Below are positions 31,608-43,954 of a stretch of 64,000 bases of DNA, piece after piece; position 1 is the first letter of the stretch, and every line of letters begins with the position of its first letter. Both the position numbers and the translations under genes were made by a program. The notes beneath the pieces are model-generated. The model had not been told where the DNA came from and did not search any database. It worked only from the letters and a program-made list of their open reading frames with translations. This DNA is from Spongospora subterranea f. sp. subterranea. Lineage: Eukaryota; Endomyxa: Phytomyxea; Phytomyxea; Plasmodiophorida. The stretch is from positions 19,886-83,885 of the forward strand of contig JAUGWO010000290.1 in assembly GCA_049724395.1 (NCBI GenBank). The letters run 5' to 3'.

Positions 31608-32219
31608 ATGGCGACCGAGTACTGGCACTCGACCGGCTACGAGGGCGACTTCGGTGGCGGCGATCAAGACAATTTCACACGCCTGTTAAACATGATGGAC
31701 GAGGATATTCAGTGTCTCAGTAAAAGGGGTAACCTGGGGGATAAACAACAACGAAGACAATCAATGGGATTCAGTCAAGATCTTCACCATCAATTGCAGA
31801 TCGCGCTGGCCAGATGCGCTGAACAGAAACAGGAAGCGGAAAAGATGCGCATTAAAATGAAGGAAATGGCCAAAACCATGTCCACCATGGAAAAACGCGC
31901 CGCGTCATTGGAAGAAAAAAACACTCGTCTTCGGCGGGATTTGAACTTGTTCAACGGATATGAGGAGGATCAGGCACCGCTGAGTGAGCTGCGTTTGGCT
32001 CGATCCCGGTTAAACCAGACCTTGCGTAGGATTAATGATGCTATTAGCGCCAAGGTTGAATCCCTTGACACATGTGTTATCTGTCAAGCGAGTGGCTCCA
32101 ACACCTCCTTAAGGTCATGTCGTCAGCAGCATCTCACTGTTTGTATCCGTTGTGTCATGAACAAATGCCCAATCTGCCAAGACCCCATTATCAAGAAGCT
32201 ACTCCCTTCTAGGCGATAA
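31608..32219 (+). CDS. Coiled-coil protein with C-terminal RING-like zinc finger
   Basis: This is a single-exon gene of 203 residues. Residues about 50-140 are charged and heptad-like (KMRIKMKEMAKTMSTMEKRA), so a coiled coil is likely. The last 45 residues hold a C3HC4-like set: CVIC, then CRQQH, then CIRC, then CPIC, at RING spacing. C-terminal RING fingers of this kind are usually E3 ubiquitin ligases (family knowledge); activity here is inferred. The ATG at 31608 is the first in frame. Confidence 0.7.
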   Translation: MATEYWHSTGYEGDFGGGDQDNFTRLLNMMDEDIQCLSKRGNLGDKQQRRQSMGFSQDLHHQLQIALARCAEQKQEAEKMRIKMKEMAKTMSTMEKRAASLEEKNTRLRRDLNLFNGYEEDQAPLSELRLARSRLNQTLRRINDAISAKVESLDTCVICQASGSNTSLRSCRQQHLTVCIRCVMNKCPICQDPIIKKLLPSRR

Positions 32220-33046
32220 CTTTTATACAAATTGAACCTACTGGTACACGTTTTTTGATCATTGTTTCTATTGACAACAGCCATATTCAGGTGTTAGGCG
32301 GGAACGAGGACATATATAATTTATATATATAATGAGGACTGGAATATTAAGAGGGGTTTGATGTGATTGAAGAATGAAGTTCGTGACGACATAGGGCATA
32401 AACAAATTGAGGATGACTTGCGACGTCATGAGTAGAGAGAGAGACTAGATTATCCGAGATCGTAGCACTTCTAGACCGGTGCATATCGGAAGAGATGACT
32501 TGGAGTTCCTTCTGAGTTCCAACTGGGTGTACCTGAATTCACGTAGAGAAACGGGGACATATTGTGACCAACATCTTGATGGATCGCGTTCTTGGCGCTT
32601 GGCAGGCTTTGTATGTGGACCAACCGCGTCGGAATGTGATCGCTTGCGAACCGACGTAGCACCATCCATGGTCATTTGAAAAATGAAATATGTCGTACCG
32701 CGAGCAATCGACCAGATTCGAAAATGAGTGGCGGATAATGACTGGAAATTGGCGTCACCAATGACGTGGAAGGCGCCACGTCGACCCAAGAGCATTCCAG
32801 TGGGGATGGCATAACACCCCCCAGTGCAGCGATAGGACCCGGCCCACTGTACCCCAAGTCAGTTCCCCCGTCAGTGAAGGACCATCCTTTTGTCACGTCT
32901 GTGACGGGTCTCCATTCGACATGGGATCCAACACTGTGTCGTCAGACTAGATTTCTATTTCTGGTCATGTCTGACTGGGCCACAGTGGCACGGTCGTCCC
33001 TGTTTCTGTAGTGCCTTGTCTGGCCCTCAAACTATTTGTGTATTAG
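32220..33046. other. Intergenic region between converging genes
   Basis: No gene is supported. Two open frames at 32445-32795 and 32766-33011 lack any motif or splice pattern. Confidence 0.45.
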
Positions 33047-36000
33047 TTAGGTCTCGGCGGTTCGCAGCAGAAACGTGTTGACGTTGATGATGAAGCCGAT
33101 TATGATCGTTGTGGAGTTGAGGCCGATGCCATGGTCCTTTGTGTGCAGGCTGATCGAATAGACGGCGTCGTGATCTGGGCAGTCTAGGGCCCCAGTCCAG
33201 ATCAGATCAGACATGATGGCTTCGGGGGAATAACATCTACACCGGCCAAAACAATATCAAATAGTGCTTTGCTGACAGTCATGAATTACCTGAATACTAT
33301 CGGGCGAAAATGGCTAATAGAGTTTGGGAACGGCTGATTACGAAATATCTTGATTTGATCAATTGATCGTGTGGGTAATTTGCAGGAGGGGTCAGCTAGC
33401 ATTTTCGTGAATGCTTTACATGACGGCGAGAAGAACGACGTTGATATTCCCAGTTTTGATTGGCGATATGTTTGAATACCAGCAACCTAAATTCCATCGA
33501 AACTCATTCAATGGCTCTTCCCAACAATTTTTTATAACCTTTATTTACCAAGGTGAATAGAAAGTGTTGACAGAATCTCAAGTCACAATATCAACTGATT
33601 TCTGAGTAATTGGTCTCGATTATCGAAACAAATCGTGAATTTGTTGGAAATATTGTTAAAACAGAGGGTTTAACAGATCAAGAATGGTGATCAATGAGAA
33701 GAAGAAAGTTACCAGAAGGGATACGAGACTATTATCACTAAGCGATCTGGGTTTAATCATCGTCTGACAGTCGGGGGAATCAGTGGTTGTTGTTGAAGGT
33801 CTTGATGGCCAAAAGGGGATTCTACTGATCGATTACCTGATCCCAATAGTATTTTGGCGGCGGTGGTGTATCAGATGATATCAGAACCGGTTGCCATGAT
33901 TCCTGAGTGAGATCCCATCCCCGATCGCCACCGTCATCCCCAGCCACATTCACCCAGATCTGTTGGTTATTCCAGACCGATCCCGGTATATGATCACAGC
34001 TGGGTCCTGATTCACCAGTGATCACATCCCTGAACAGTTGCCAACTCAGGTACTATCGCCATGTCTGGGGCCAGGTTGCAACAGACCAATGCCTTGCCGA
34101 CGAGTTCCCATCAATATCGACGACCCAAGCGATCGGCTGGCCATCGATTGTGGTCCCGGTCACTGTGAATGCGTTGAGGCGATTGGCGATCAAGAGACCG
34201 CATAGGAACAGGCTTCGTTCTAATTGTGACCCATATCCCCTCGCCAATATCACTTGTGGCGAACAGATCGACTCCGATCCCTTCATCATCAAACGGATTA
34301 ACGTCCCCACAGTGATTCAATCAGAAATCGAAACCAGAAAACAATCGATCACAACTCAGTTTCATTCAAATGGCGATGAACAAGATTGACAAATTAGGAA
34401 TGGGGAAATTGCACTATTCAGGTCATTATTAATCAACAAACTCGTTTTGAAACTGAAAACGCTTTTTCAAATACTTTGATATAAATTGTGTGGCAATTTC
34501 AAGCTCGAAATGGCAAATACAGAGCAATAACTGTTCGATCATACGATTGTAGCGCCATCTTGTTGATCGCTCTCCATTGACAGCGGTAAATGCTCTCGTA
34601 ACTGGCTCAGGGATCTGGCCAGAACCTCGGGGTCGGCGGTGAGATTGGTGAGGTCGCATCGGGGAACGAACTGGGTCACCACACCGAATACGTCGTTGTC
34701 GTCGAGGCCGATCATGCAGTAGTTCCTTCTGGGGAACTTGACCAGCAATCGATTATGGGTCTGGATCAGACGCGATAGAATCGGTGACGATGATGATGAT
34801 GACGGACGGGGCGCGGTCGAAAACATCTGACCGGGAATCGACAACGATCCTAATTGTTTGCAAAATCAGGAGCACAATCTCAAACTCGGTGATCTCCGTT
34901 GTCGGGGCAAACAACAATCCATGTTGATGTAAATCGAACAAAGGGGTTATCATTGAACGACGTCCATATCAACGGTAGAACAGGTATTCGTGAGGGATCA
35001 GGGGTGAAAAATCAACATTTTCATTGAGTAAACCAGAGTCGATCAAGTGTTTGGGAAACAGGTGATGGGGTTCGACAATACCATGACCATCATGATGACG
35101 GCCAGATGGCGCTGTCTCGATCCCGGACGACAACTCCTTCCGTAATTTCGGCGAGTTCTCAGCGAACGCGGTCTCGTCGAACGATCTGAAGAGGCAGGCG
35201 AGAGGTGGTCCTGTGATCATCAGGTTTAGGTCCATATTATCCCCTTCCCCCATTATCATCATCGTGATCGGATCGCCCCATTACCGTCAAGTTCAATGCT
35301 CACACGAATGGTAATCTTTGGGGACTGATTCTGTCCATCTAGCTCAACCTGACCATATCCAGAATCAATCCAACTATCGGGCACTGGATTTCACCACAGA
35401 ATTCAACTGTGAAACCAACACGGCTAGAAGTACTTGAGTCCAAAACAACAATTTGTTCATCGATGGGAAAGTTGAAAACCCCCAACTTAAAGGTAATTCA
35501 ACGATGAAGAAACAGATTCAATCAATAACGATAAAAAATCAACAGGTAAAATCCCGATTGGAGTTATCATTTTGTTGCTCTGTGAAAGCGAATGCCGTTT
35601 CCCGGCCATTGAATGGTGTCGGGATTGACGACGAGAGTGTGTCGCTGATCTGATCTTGATATAGATTTGGCCAATTACCATATACTGTATCTGTCCAATA
35701 GACTGTCTCAATATGGTATCGATCGGCAATCGACCTGTTGCCAGCCATTCCCCTCGTGTTCCCGATTGGCCCGATCGTTGCGCGTCCATCAGGTGGAATA
35801 TCAGCCATTTGTGTCTGGACACCTATCCAATTCTGGTCACAACTCCTTCAACTCTTTCTTGTTCTGAAACCAATTTCCAACAAACTTCAACATCAAACTT
35901 TTTCATTCACAGAATCTTCAAAAGCGATAACTCGTTGTCTGATTTTTTACCAAAGAACAGTATCAAAGCTTGGTGGATGGGGACGACAAACAGAATTCTG

Positions 36001-37169
36001 AACAGTGGAAACCATTTGATGAATATAATCGTGAATTGGTTATTGTTCGGGGGTCGACAACATTGTGGTCGTTTGTTCATCACCTCTTTCTGAATATCGT
36101 CGATAGAAGTGACGCGAAATCGGATCGGCAACGACACCTGAACCCGTCGAGCAGGTTCGGCCTCGCCCCAATAGATCTGTCAATATCATCATCAATAAAC
36201 GGGAGCCAATCTCAATCACCCCTTTGTTCATATCTGATACAGATTATCGTGAAGATCTCCTCGACGACGTTTTGTCATCAAACTGAATAGAGGAAATTTG
36301 AACTCGTAAAGACACGTTTGGAAAGACCAAGAACGGTGTTGGTGATTGTGAAAGTGGATATGGCGTTGATCGGGTTCGGTATTAGTGATAGAAATGTGGT
36401 GCGATGGGTTTGGTGGACGTGATTTATACCGGTAATGATATTGACCCTTGTTGATAACAGATCGTGACGAACGGGTCGACGACGTCGAAGGCGATCCCCC
36501 GTCCAGGGCGGTATTTCACCGTCTGGAACTGGGTCAGGGACGATATCGACAATATCGTCGCCTTGATCGTTAACGATGGCGGTAAACCTAATAACAACAC
36601 CGCGATCAGATTCAGGTCGAATGCCCTGGACAAACCCTGTCCCAGAGCGAACCATTGACGATGATCAGCGGAAATATGGGAAACGACAAAGGGTGTTTTG
36701 GTGTCGGTGAGATAAGATGGACCTAGATATTTATGATCATATTGTGCAGTTTCCCACGATAGATCATCATTAGCTATACGGCGCATGAACGCATCGGACC
36801 CCAGTAATATATCGCTCCCGAACGCGTCTTCGACCACCTGCAGATACACACGAAATCACATCCTGAGACCCAATTGGGCACAATAACTCCCCACACAGCT
36901 GTTCAACTATAATCACCAACAACGACACACAATATCTCAAATCCGCAATTGATAAACGAACAGTGAAATGTTGACGATCGACAGGACCGATTAGAACATG
37001 TCAATAAAGGAGGATGAGATCGGGTGTTTCTCGATTGTTGGAAAAGGAATGGTGGACGGAATCATACCTCACTCGCCTCGAGAACCGATAGCGATTGTGA
37101 TCCACTTAGCAATATATTCACCAATTCCGCTCGTGTTAGACCATTACCGTCCATTATCCCATACGCCAT
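33047..37169 (-). CDS. CEP76: CEP76-type centriolar protein (C2 plus transglutaminase-like domain)
   Basis: This is a multi-exon gene. Firm exons are 37169-37068 (ATG at 37169) and a phase-0 exon from 36837 to about 36424. Later blocks lie near 36180-36090, 35830-35650, 35260-34980, 34850-34560, 34310-34050, 34010-33822 and perhaps 33211-33047. Matching features are a C2-like N-terminal half, KFPRRNYCMIGLDDNDVFGV, and the transglutaminase-like core LFLCGLLIANRLNAFTV then GQPIAWVVDIDG. These are followed by VWNNQQIWVNV and WDLTQESWQPVL, which parallel the CEP76 segment ending FDLNDESKWKPM. CEP76 limits centriole reduplication in animals (family knowledge). The first two exons look EF-hand-like. 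Internal exon ends are approximate. Confidence 0.65.
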
Positions 37170-37477
37170 CGTCTTTTGTTTTTTCTGCACAGCGATATAT
37201 CTTCATTTCGAACTCGACCGCAAAACCCAAAATCCGTTCAACGACATGTAAACAACGCGACAACCGATTCCATCCTGAAAACAACGTCCCCCGTTTCGCC
37301 GTTTTTCACCCATTGTAAACCATTCCCACGAACGGTCAAGCAATTACTCAATTAAAGTTCACCGTTCAAGGCGGTTCTTGTCGATCTCGTTAATTCAAAC
37401 AATCGCTGGGAAAACCTGAAAACTCCAACTGGTATTTTTCCACAGATGTAGAATAGATATCGAATTCGAATAAATCT

Positions 37478-38000
37478 CTAATGACCAAGTTCAACGTTGG
37501 ATGTTTTGACCTTGATGAAATAATTAAGGGCTGTGGCCTGCTCGGTTCGGAGCCGTCGGGCTTGGATCTGATAGGCCGATAACAGACAGAGGAAGTCGTC
37601 GAACCCGATAGTTTCCCCAGATAAACTGTAATTTCGCAACAGCTGTCGAACAGTATTGATGGGGTTTTCGGGACCCAAATGCATCTGATGAAAACAAATA
37701 TCCAATCAATTGCTGTTCGTACAAATGGAAAACGGGGCCATCGACCAATTTGTTGTGAAATAATCGAAAGGATATGATGCTCATTGTAAGATTGATTTAA
37801 CGCGGTGGGAAGGAATAGAATCTATAAAAGTAAAGAGAGGATCGAAATGGCGATCGTGGATTGTGAGCGATTAAAGATTATATTGACAATATTACAAGGG
37901 CTTGAGATAGATCGAGATCATTAAGGCCAGATTCATTTGATCTATAACTGTCGTATAGGCGGCGATACTGACAGATCTGTCGTCGGGTGAATGACGCCAT
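37478..38000 (-). CDS. Small two-EF-hand protein
   Basis: Exons 38000-37896 and 37684-37478 join in phase 0 and give 103 residues. The layout is calmodulin-like. The first helix-loop-helix is YRRLYDSYRSNESGLNDLDL, followed across the intron by SQALMHLGPENP, like the linker after EF-hand 1. The second is QLLRNYSLSGETIGFDDFLC. Both loops lack several acidic calcium ligands, so calcium binding may be weak or lost. It lies 237 bp downstream of the globin gene on the same strand and 309 bp upstream of the CEP76-type gene. Partner and role are unknown. Confidence 0.65.
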
Positions 38001-38237
38001 GATCACGGCAATGGTCAGTGGCACAATCCGTTATCGGATGGGATCAATTGGGCTCGGGTACACCCAGATCGGATGACGATATCGACAGGAAAGGGGGGCC
38101 ATCATCATCGTTATCATTGATTGACGGTCGAGAAAGGAGGGTGTGATTGGGCACTATCGCCATGAACAAGGGGGAAATCAATCAACACAAACAGGGGAAC
38201 GATAATTGTGAGGGGGCGATTGTATTGGGGACGACGA

Positions 38238-39240
38238 TCAGATCGGGTCTGAGGACATCTGATGGGTGATCGGGATCATAATCGAACAGATCGTGCTGTA
38301 GAGGTGGACCCATGCTGCACCAAGAGAAGGGGCCCAACAAACACACCATCAATATATCGACAACCGAATAGGATATCGCTCAATTACCACTGCCGATTTC
38401 AGGGCTGAATTCACCACCTAAACCCGCTTTCAACATGTCCAACAACGCTTTACCCACCGCTTCATAATGTTCCTGTCAGAATCAACACATATTTCATCAT
38501 CTCAACACGTTCCACCATCGATTTTACTCATTTGTGTTGGGTTTTTCCCAAAATTCCAATTTGAATTTCATAAAAAGAGTCGATCAATGAGATCAGACAA
38601 ATCCATTGAGTTGTTGAGATGTTGAGTGTTGGGCGAGTACCGGTCTGGTGCCGTATTTCTGATGGCGTTTAGCGAGTTTAGTGAGGGTGTCGACCAGGGT
38701 GGGAATATCCTTATCCAGCAGATCGACGGCCGCGTTCAGCATGGCCGTTAACGAGCGACCCTGCTTGGTTAGGCTCCCCTTGAACAGGGCACGAACACCA
38801 GGGGCCAACGAGAACAGATTCGAATAGAACCTGAACACACATTTTCGACACCGCTCAATATACAACAACATTTTCAAACGCGACGGGTTCTTTGCCGAGT
38901 TTTTTCTTCATTCTAATTGATCGCACAGAACATGAAACCACACAATCGTCATCAACAACAAACTGATGTGAATATGGGTTTAATCCGCCCTAAGACCAAC
39001 ATATCGTGAAATCCTGTTTTGATGAAGAAATGGGTGTCGGAGAGAGATCCATTACAGATCAGATATGAGGTCCATGGACTCCTGTTCGGTTGGGGGATCA
39101 CTGAGACCCGATCGGATTCCTTTCCCCTTTCCCTTCTTCATGGTCGACCAGCTCTCCTGGACCAGACGGATACGATCTGGGGTCAGCTCGGGCTTCATCG
39201 TGCAATATGATGGCATGAATTCCTGCCAATCTGTCGCCAT
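38238..39240 (-). CDS. Single-domain globin
   Basis: Four exons (39240-39056, 38830-38641, 38472-38388, 38314-38238) join in phase and give 178 residues. The A helix is LTPDRIRLVQESWSTM. The B/C-E part reads FYSNLFSLAPGVRALFKG, then GRSLTAMLNAAVDLLD. The F helix LAKRHQKYGTRPEHY has the proximal His (RH). The G and H helices are VGKALLDMLKAGLGGEFSPE and AWVHLYSTICSIM. An insert of ~20 Lys/Gly-rich residues sits between helices A and B. The pattern resembles bacterial/neuroglobin-type single-domain globins, which bind O2 or NO. Introns are about 225, 168 and 73 nt, longer than elsewhere in the window. Confidence 0.88.
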
Positions 39241-40259
39241 CCCGTTTATTCAACCGACAAACAACAGTTGATGCGCTTTCCCTGAAGTCGATCGATAGTT
39301 TGGCGAAGGAAGGCGCCTCACTTACAGGGTACTACAGCAATTCAAATATCTAATCTGTTTTAAACGGTCCCGATTCCGATTGGCGAACACGATATGGGGC
39401 TAATTTCTGGGTATCGGATCAATATCTTCGTGATTGCATTTTCCAATGTGAATTTCGAATGTTTTTCCATCGTGGGCCCAACTTAACGACGATGGGAGGC
39501 AAATGATTGTCTTGGCAGGATGATTCATGGGCGACAAATTTTCTGATCGTACCGTCTCCTTTTGGCGTTAAGAGCGTCTCGAAGTATTCCTATGCTTGAT
39601 CTTGACCGGATTACCAGGAGCCCCTCGACCCGTCATCTTTGACAGATTATTGGGCTGATCTGTCTACAGACAAGCTCATTTTTGACAACGATATTGGTCG
39701 CAATCTTTCTACTGAGTTTGACAACGTTATTGGGCTGATCTCTCTCCCAAATCAATTCAATCACGATAGTGACGCCGACTATATCACATGAAATGAATTT
39801 GGGAACAAATTACGACATGATCTCTCTCCCAAATTTGACCCTTTGAAACAAGCGATCAGTAATGCGAAACGATTTTAATCCTCATCTGAGCGAAATCCCA
39901 GAACATCACAGTTCACCGTCGCTGAGTCAACGGCAGTTTATGATACTGGCACGATAGAGTGAAAAAGGCGGCACCGCCGTTACACAAAGCCACACACTGC
40001 AGTTGGAGAGTACGAGATGGACAGACAGATGGGACATATCGTAAGTTACAGATATTGTAATAATATTCGATCTTTTAACTGCAAATATTTGGCCAGAATG
40101 CGTTGATAAATAGTGGGAGGGTCTTTGGATTGGGTTAAGTCAGTCGAGAAACGGACGGCAACAACAGCAAAGAATCACAAAAAACGGCAGCAAGCAAACT
40201 GGGAGGAACGATGATGTGAACAGAGCGAGCAATATTACCAATGAGTTGACTAATAATAT
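39241..40259. other. Intergenic region with short degenerate repeats
   Basis: No gene is supported. The phrase attattgggctgatct occurs at about 39649 and 39729, and tgatctctctcccaaat occurs at about 39735 and 39819. These look like remnants of a diverged tandem repeat. Confidence 0.5.
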
Positions 40260-41300
40260 TTAGCAGCCACGAGGCACGAGGGTATCCAGATCCAGATTTA
40301 GCATCTCCTTCGAATACGGATGCGAACGGTTGACCACCCGTCGCCCTTTACCGGCCTTCTCCACGAACCCCTCCTCCTCGACTTGTTCGTCGGGCATGGA
40401 CGGCAGGCCGCCGGCCGCCGAAGGATGGATACTCGAGCTGTCCTCGGCAAACGCCGTCCCCTTCCTGCGCTTTCGCTCACAGGCCGCGCAACGGCAACTT
40501 CCTCGACATGACGGACATTGCCAGCCAGAAACGCGACTGTTCTCGATGGAATCGCCGTAAAATTTCGACAAACACCCTTGGCAGAATTTCTTTCGGCAGT
40601 GTCGCATGTCTTGCGACGTTCGTTTAGAGAAGAGTTTGGAACAATACGCCAAATGCTCGAGACTGCGAGCGTTCTTGCATTGATGGCAGCTGGTTCCACG
40701 ATGTTCTCCTGTGGATGGCGACACATCGACTGAAGTTGATTGTGTCATGGTTGGCATAAGAACTGGAACGGGCGAGACGTTCTCATCTGGTAAATTAAGG
40801 ACATCACGCTCTGGGAATAACGCCATCAGGTCGTTAAGAGTGTCGGAGAACGGTGGCGGGGTCGAAATCAGCGGCTGCAGAGAATCACTGTTGTCCGCTG
40901 AAGGTTTTTCTTCGCGCCGGACGTCGCACGAGAATATGATTACTGGTTTGTCAGCCGGATATGCGCTGAGAACAGCTGTTGTTGGAATAGGAAACAGGAC
41001 GTCACCGTCATCGACCTCCACTCCTTTCTCCAGCGTATCATCGCTCAATCGCCCAACATCGATTGCGACCTGGCGGTCAATGTCGCCACCTGTCTGATAC
41101 TTGAGCAGGACGTGTTTGGCGCCACCTTGACGCACTAGTTCGAGGGCCTCGGCCCACAAGCGCTTCATCATTGCGCACCTAGTTGGGTCCTTAGGCGCCA
41201 CGATTCGCCCGGTCCGAGAGCCCGTAGAAAACACCCCGTTCAAATTGTCCGATGAATGAATGGCCGCGCTCTCTCCGAAAAATTGGCCGAATGAAAACAA
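40260..41300 (-). CDS. CDCA7-type zf-4CXXC_R1 zinc-finger protein
   Basis: The frame is open from 41300 to the TAA at 40260. The first in-frame ATG is at 41171 (ATGATGAAGCGC). The extra upstream codons suggest either a start at 41171 or an unseen upstream exon. The C-terminal third carries the CDCA7 zinc domain: CHQCKN, then DMRHCRKKFCQGCLSKFYGD, then WQCPSCRGSCRCAACERKRR. CDCA7 proteins bind chromatin and recruit the remodeller HELLS for DNA methylation maintenance (family knowledge). The middle is Pro/Ser-rich and acidic. Confidence 0.8.
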   Translation of the reverse strand: MFSFGQFFGESAAIHSSDNLNGVFSTGSRTGRIVAPKDPTRCAMMKRLWAEALELVRQGGAKHVLLKYQTGGDIDRQVAIDVGRLSDDTLEKGVEVDDGDVLFPIPTTAVLSAYPADKPVIIFSCDVRREEKPSADNSDSLQPLISTPPPFSDTLNDLMALFPERDVLNLPDENVSPVPVLMPTMTQSTSVDVSPSTGEHRGTSCHQCKNARSLEHLAYCSKLFSKRTSQDMRHCRKKFCQGCLSKFYGDSIENSRVSGWQCPSCRGSCRCAACERKRRKGTAFAEDSSSIHPSAAGGLPSMPDEQVEEEGFVEKAGKGRRVVNRSHPYSKEMLNLDLDTLVPRGC

Positions 41301-41726
41301 AATACTCGACGCGGCAACTTATGGGTGGCCGGTGTGGCGTGCTCGGTTGCATCACTGTTACTCACCGTTTGGCCTCAGTCACGGACTTGCCCATCTCACT
41401 CAACTGTATAAGCCGCCGTATATTTTGGCGCCACATCGAAACCCATCTCTGTTGTTATAGTGTTGGCATCATCCGGTTTTCGCTCCAATTCTTGGTCGCG
41501 TATCTACACGATTGATCACATTTTTTAATATTGCTTTCTGTTTGTTTCATCAGGTTTGAATAAGACGGATAATTATTCTCGTACAGCAGTGACAGAAAAC
41601 TGGATTTTGATCTAATACAGGTTGATCGTTTGTACTTCTCGCGAACCCACTGTGGGTTGAACATGGTGATACAGACAATACAAACTTCATTGATTGGAAT
41701 CGAAATTTTATAATTTAAAAGCTAGA
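41301..41726. other. Intergenic region
   Basis: No gene is supported. It lies downstream of the PRP38 gene and upstream of the CDCA7-type gene, both on the minus strand. Confidence 0.5.
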
Positions 41727-43476
41727 TTACTTTTGTTTAGCCCGGGAGCTGGCGTCCCCATATCTGGCACGCAATTCAGCTTGACGAACAGAGGTCTCTG
41801 CATTTCGTGGAGGAGACGAACGATCGGAGCGTTGAGGCGGTGACGGAACTTTGGTTGCAACCGTCTTGACGACTTCCCGTTCGCGACGCGGCGGCGACCG
41901 CGATCTTCTTCGCTTGTGCTCATTGATTGACATTGTCGCTTTACAGCTTGCGGGCCGCGATGCATAATCTTTCCCGTGTGCCAACGCTGATGCACGCTCT
42001 TGTCGTCTGATTTCTTCATTGATGCTCCTATCGGAGCGCTTGGGGCTGCCAGTCTTTCCCTTGAAACTCCTTTCTGTTGGTAATTTGATTGCCGAACATT
42101 TCACGTCGGCTTGTTCGCCATGGTAATCGACGAACGCGACACGATACCGGTTGTTTGGCAGAATGTTCTCAATAATGGCATCATAGTACTTTCCATCGTC
42201 ATAATACTGCGCTCGAACCATCATCCCGACTGAGTATGTAGATGACTCTATAGCATCGTCATCGTCGTCTTCTTTAAAAGCAGGTTCCGTGCTGCCATCC
42301 GCCCCTGTCAAACACAATCTTTTGTATTCTCGTAACACTGGAACCGGAATTCGAGGAAGCAAAATGCCAGGATACTGCAGCTCTAGAAGCAGCGACTTGG
42401 TAAATTTTCCGATCGAGATTGGCGGTGTATTGGGGCCCCAAGCATTGAACATCGTCGTGTCATAAAGCAAAGGGGCAAACCACGCCCAAAGATGGCGAGG
42501 AGGATGAACGAAACGCAAGTATAGTAGACCGAGTCCACGAACAAATGGCGGCTTAGAATCGGATAACATTGATCCCAGCTGTTTAACAGTGAGTTTTAGC
42601 GTGAACAGCTTATACAATAGGCAAAACGCTGTACTGGGCAAACGGGTTTGACCGATGGTCAGCGCCTCCAAATGCGTGACTCTCTTGATGACCTCTTTGA
42701 CGACTTCGTGAAACGTCTTCAAAACACTGAGCCCATGGAGATTTAATTACTAGAGTGTTTAAGATTCAATTAAAACAAGGAGACTCCATCAGAAAACAAG
42801 TGTAGATTGATGTTGAATTATGAAACAAAAAACGAGGCATAAATCATAATAGAAACACTTACAAGAGGTCCTTGAAATAGTCAGAGTTGAGGATATTGGT
42901 TGCGAGGACGTTATTCACGTTGTACTGTGCGTCGCAAACCATTTCAACAACGGTCTTCTTGGCATCTTTATCAGAGAGTTTCATCCGTAAAACGGCAGGG
43001 TGCGAGACGTGTAGCTCGTCGTCCTCATCGGTTCCAGAATCATTGCCTGTATCCGCATATTGTGTGGTGTAATTATAAACCCCATTATACGAACGATATT
43101 CTTGATACATGCTCATCTACAGAGGCATACAAACATTACAAAACCGTCTCAAATATCACAGGAAGAAACAAAAACAAGGTGATAAAGTTAACAAAATTGA
43201 TATAGCTATGAGCAGACCGAATTATTTCTTGTAATACCGCGAAGGGGAAAAAGTACGTTCCACCTATTGCTAACAAGGAAAACGAATGAAACAATCATAT
43301 AATTCGTGGATCAGGGATCCAATACTCACATCGAACCCAGGTTGGACAGGCATATAAGGAAGCCAAACAGTAGGTGGCTGACCCGCAATGGGCATGGAAG
43401 CAGCTGCAACCGAAGGCGGAGGTGGTTGGCTAACGCTGGAAGACGGTGGTGGTGGTGGAGGTGGAGGCTGCCACAT
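41727..43476 (-). CDS. PRPF38B: PRP38-type splicing factor with a C-terminal Tudor-like domain
   Basis: Exons 43476-43330, 43116-42863 and 42726-41727 join in phase, giving 466 residues. The N-terminus is Pro-rich (a run of eight Pro at residues 4-11). The PRP38 domain runs from NVLATNILNSDYFKDL, through LKTFHEVVKEVIKRVTHLEA and LPSTAFCLLYKLFTLKLTVK, to ILLPRIPVPVLREYK. A Tudor-like beta barrel follows (YSVGMMVRAQYYDDGKYYDA, then YRVAFVDYHGE). The tail is Arg/Ser-rich (KRRRSRSPPRRERE). PRP38 joins the spliceosome before B-complex activation (family knowledge). The Tudor-like domain is not part of human PRPF38B and is notable. Confidence 0.9.
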
Positions 43477-43954
43477 TAATCGACAATTGGACCGTTATCG
43501 TCGGTTTTGGCACCAAAAAAGAGTTCTGAACCCCTTCTTCTGTGTATCTTAATCATTACGCACTTCATCAACTGCGACCTATCAGGGCTGCGCGTCACTG
43601 TCACCCTTCAACGGCTCAAAAGGGGTTGCTCCTGTACCCATCCATCCCATGGACTGATGGCGCAATGCGCAAATGACCGTTTCGTCAGTTGAGGGCGCTT
43701 CTGTTGTTTACCGAAATGTGATCAATAATTCCTATATCCACAGCTCTCGTATGCAACATGAGCCTAAGCGTAACTGATAACTTCATATAGGCGGCTGAGT
43801 TTCATGTTCGTGTAGAGACTGCTAACATTGGCGGTGACAACAACATCATCGTCTCCTCAATCAAGTCAAAATCATGTTGGCGAACGAAATCTGTCAAGGA
43901 TATGTCTCAAAAGTACGTAGTTGAGAAGATAGATACGAAAGGGAAGTTATTTTA
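43477..43954. other. Intergenic region with an unassigned plus-strand frame
   Basis: A frame at about 43790-43955 reads AEFHVRVETANIGGDNNIIV. It looks protein-like but is short and unrecognised. No other gene is supported. Confidence 0.35.

Noticed and set aside
33822-34850. CC2D2A as the identity of the transglutaminase-like gene
   Set aside because: The C-terminal domain is shared by both families, but the order of blocks, in particular WDLTQESWQPVL and GQPIAWVVDIDG, fits CEP76 better.
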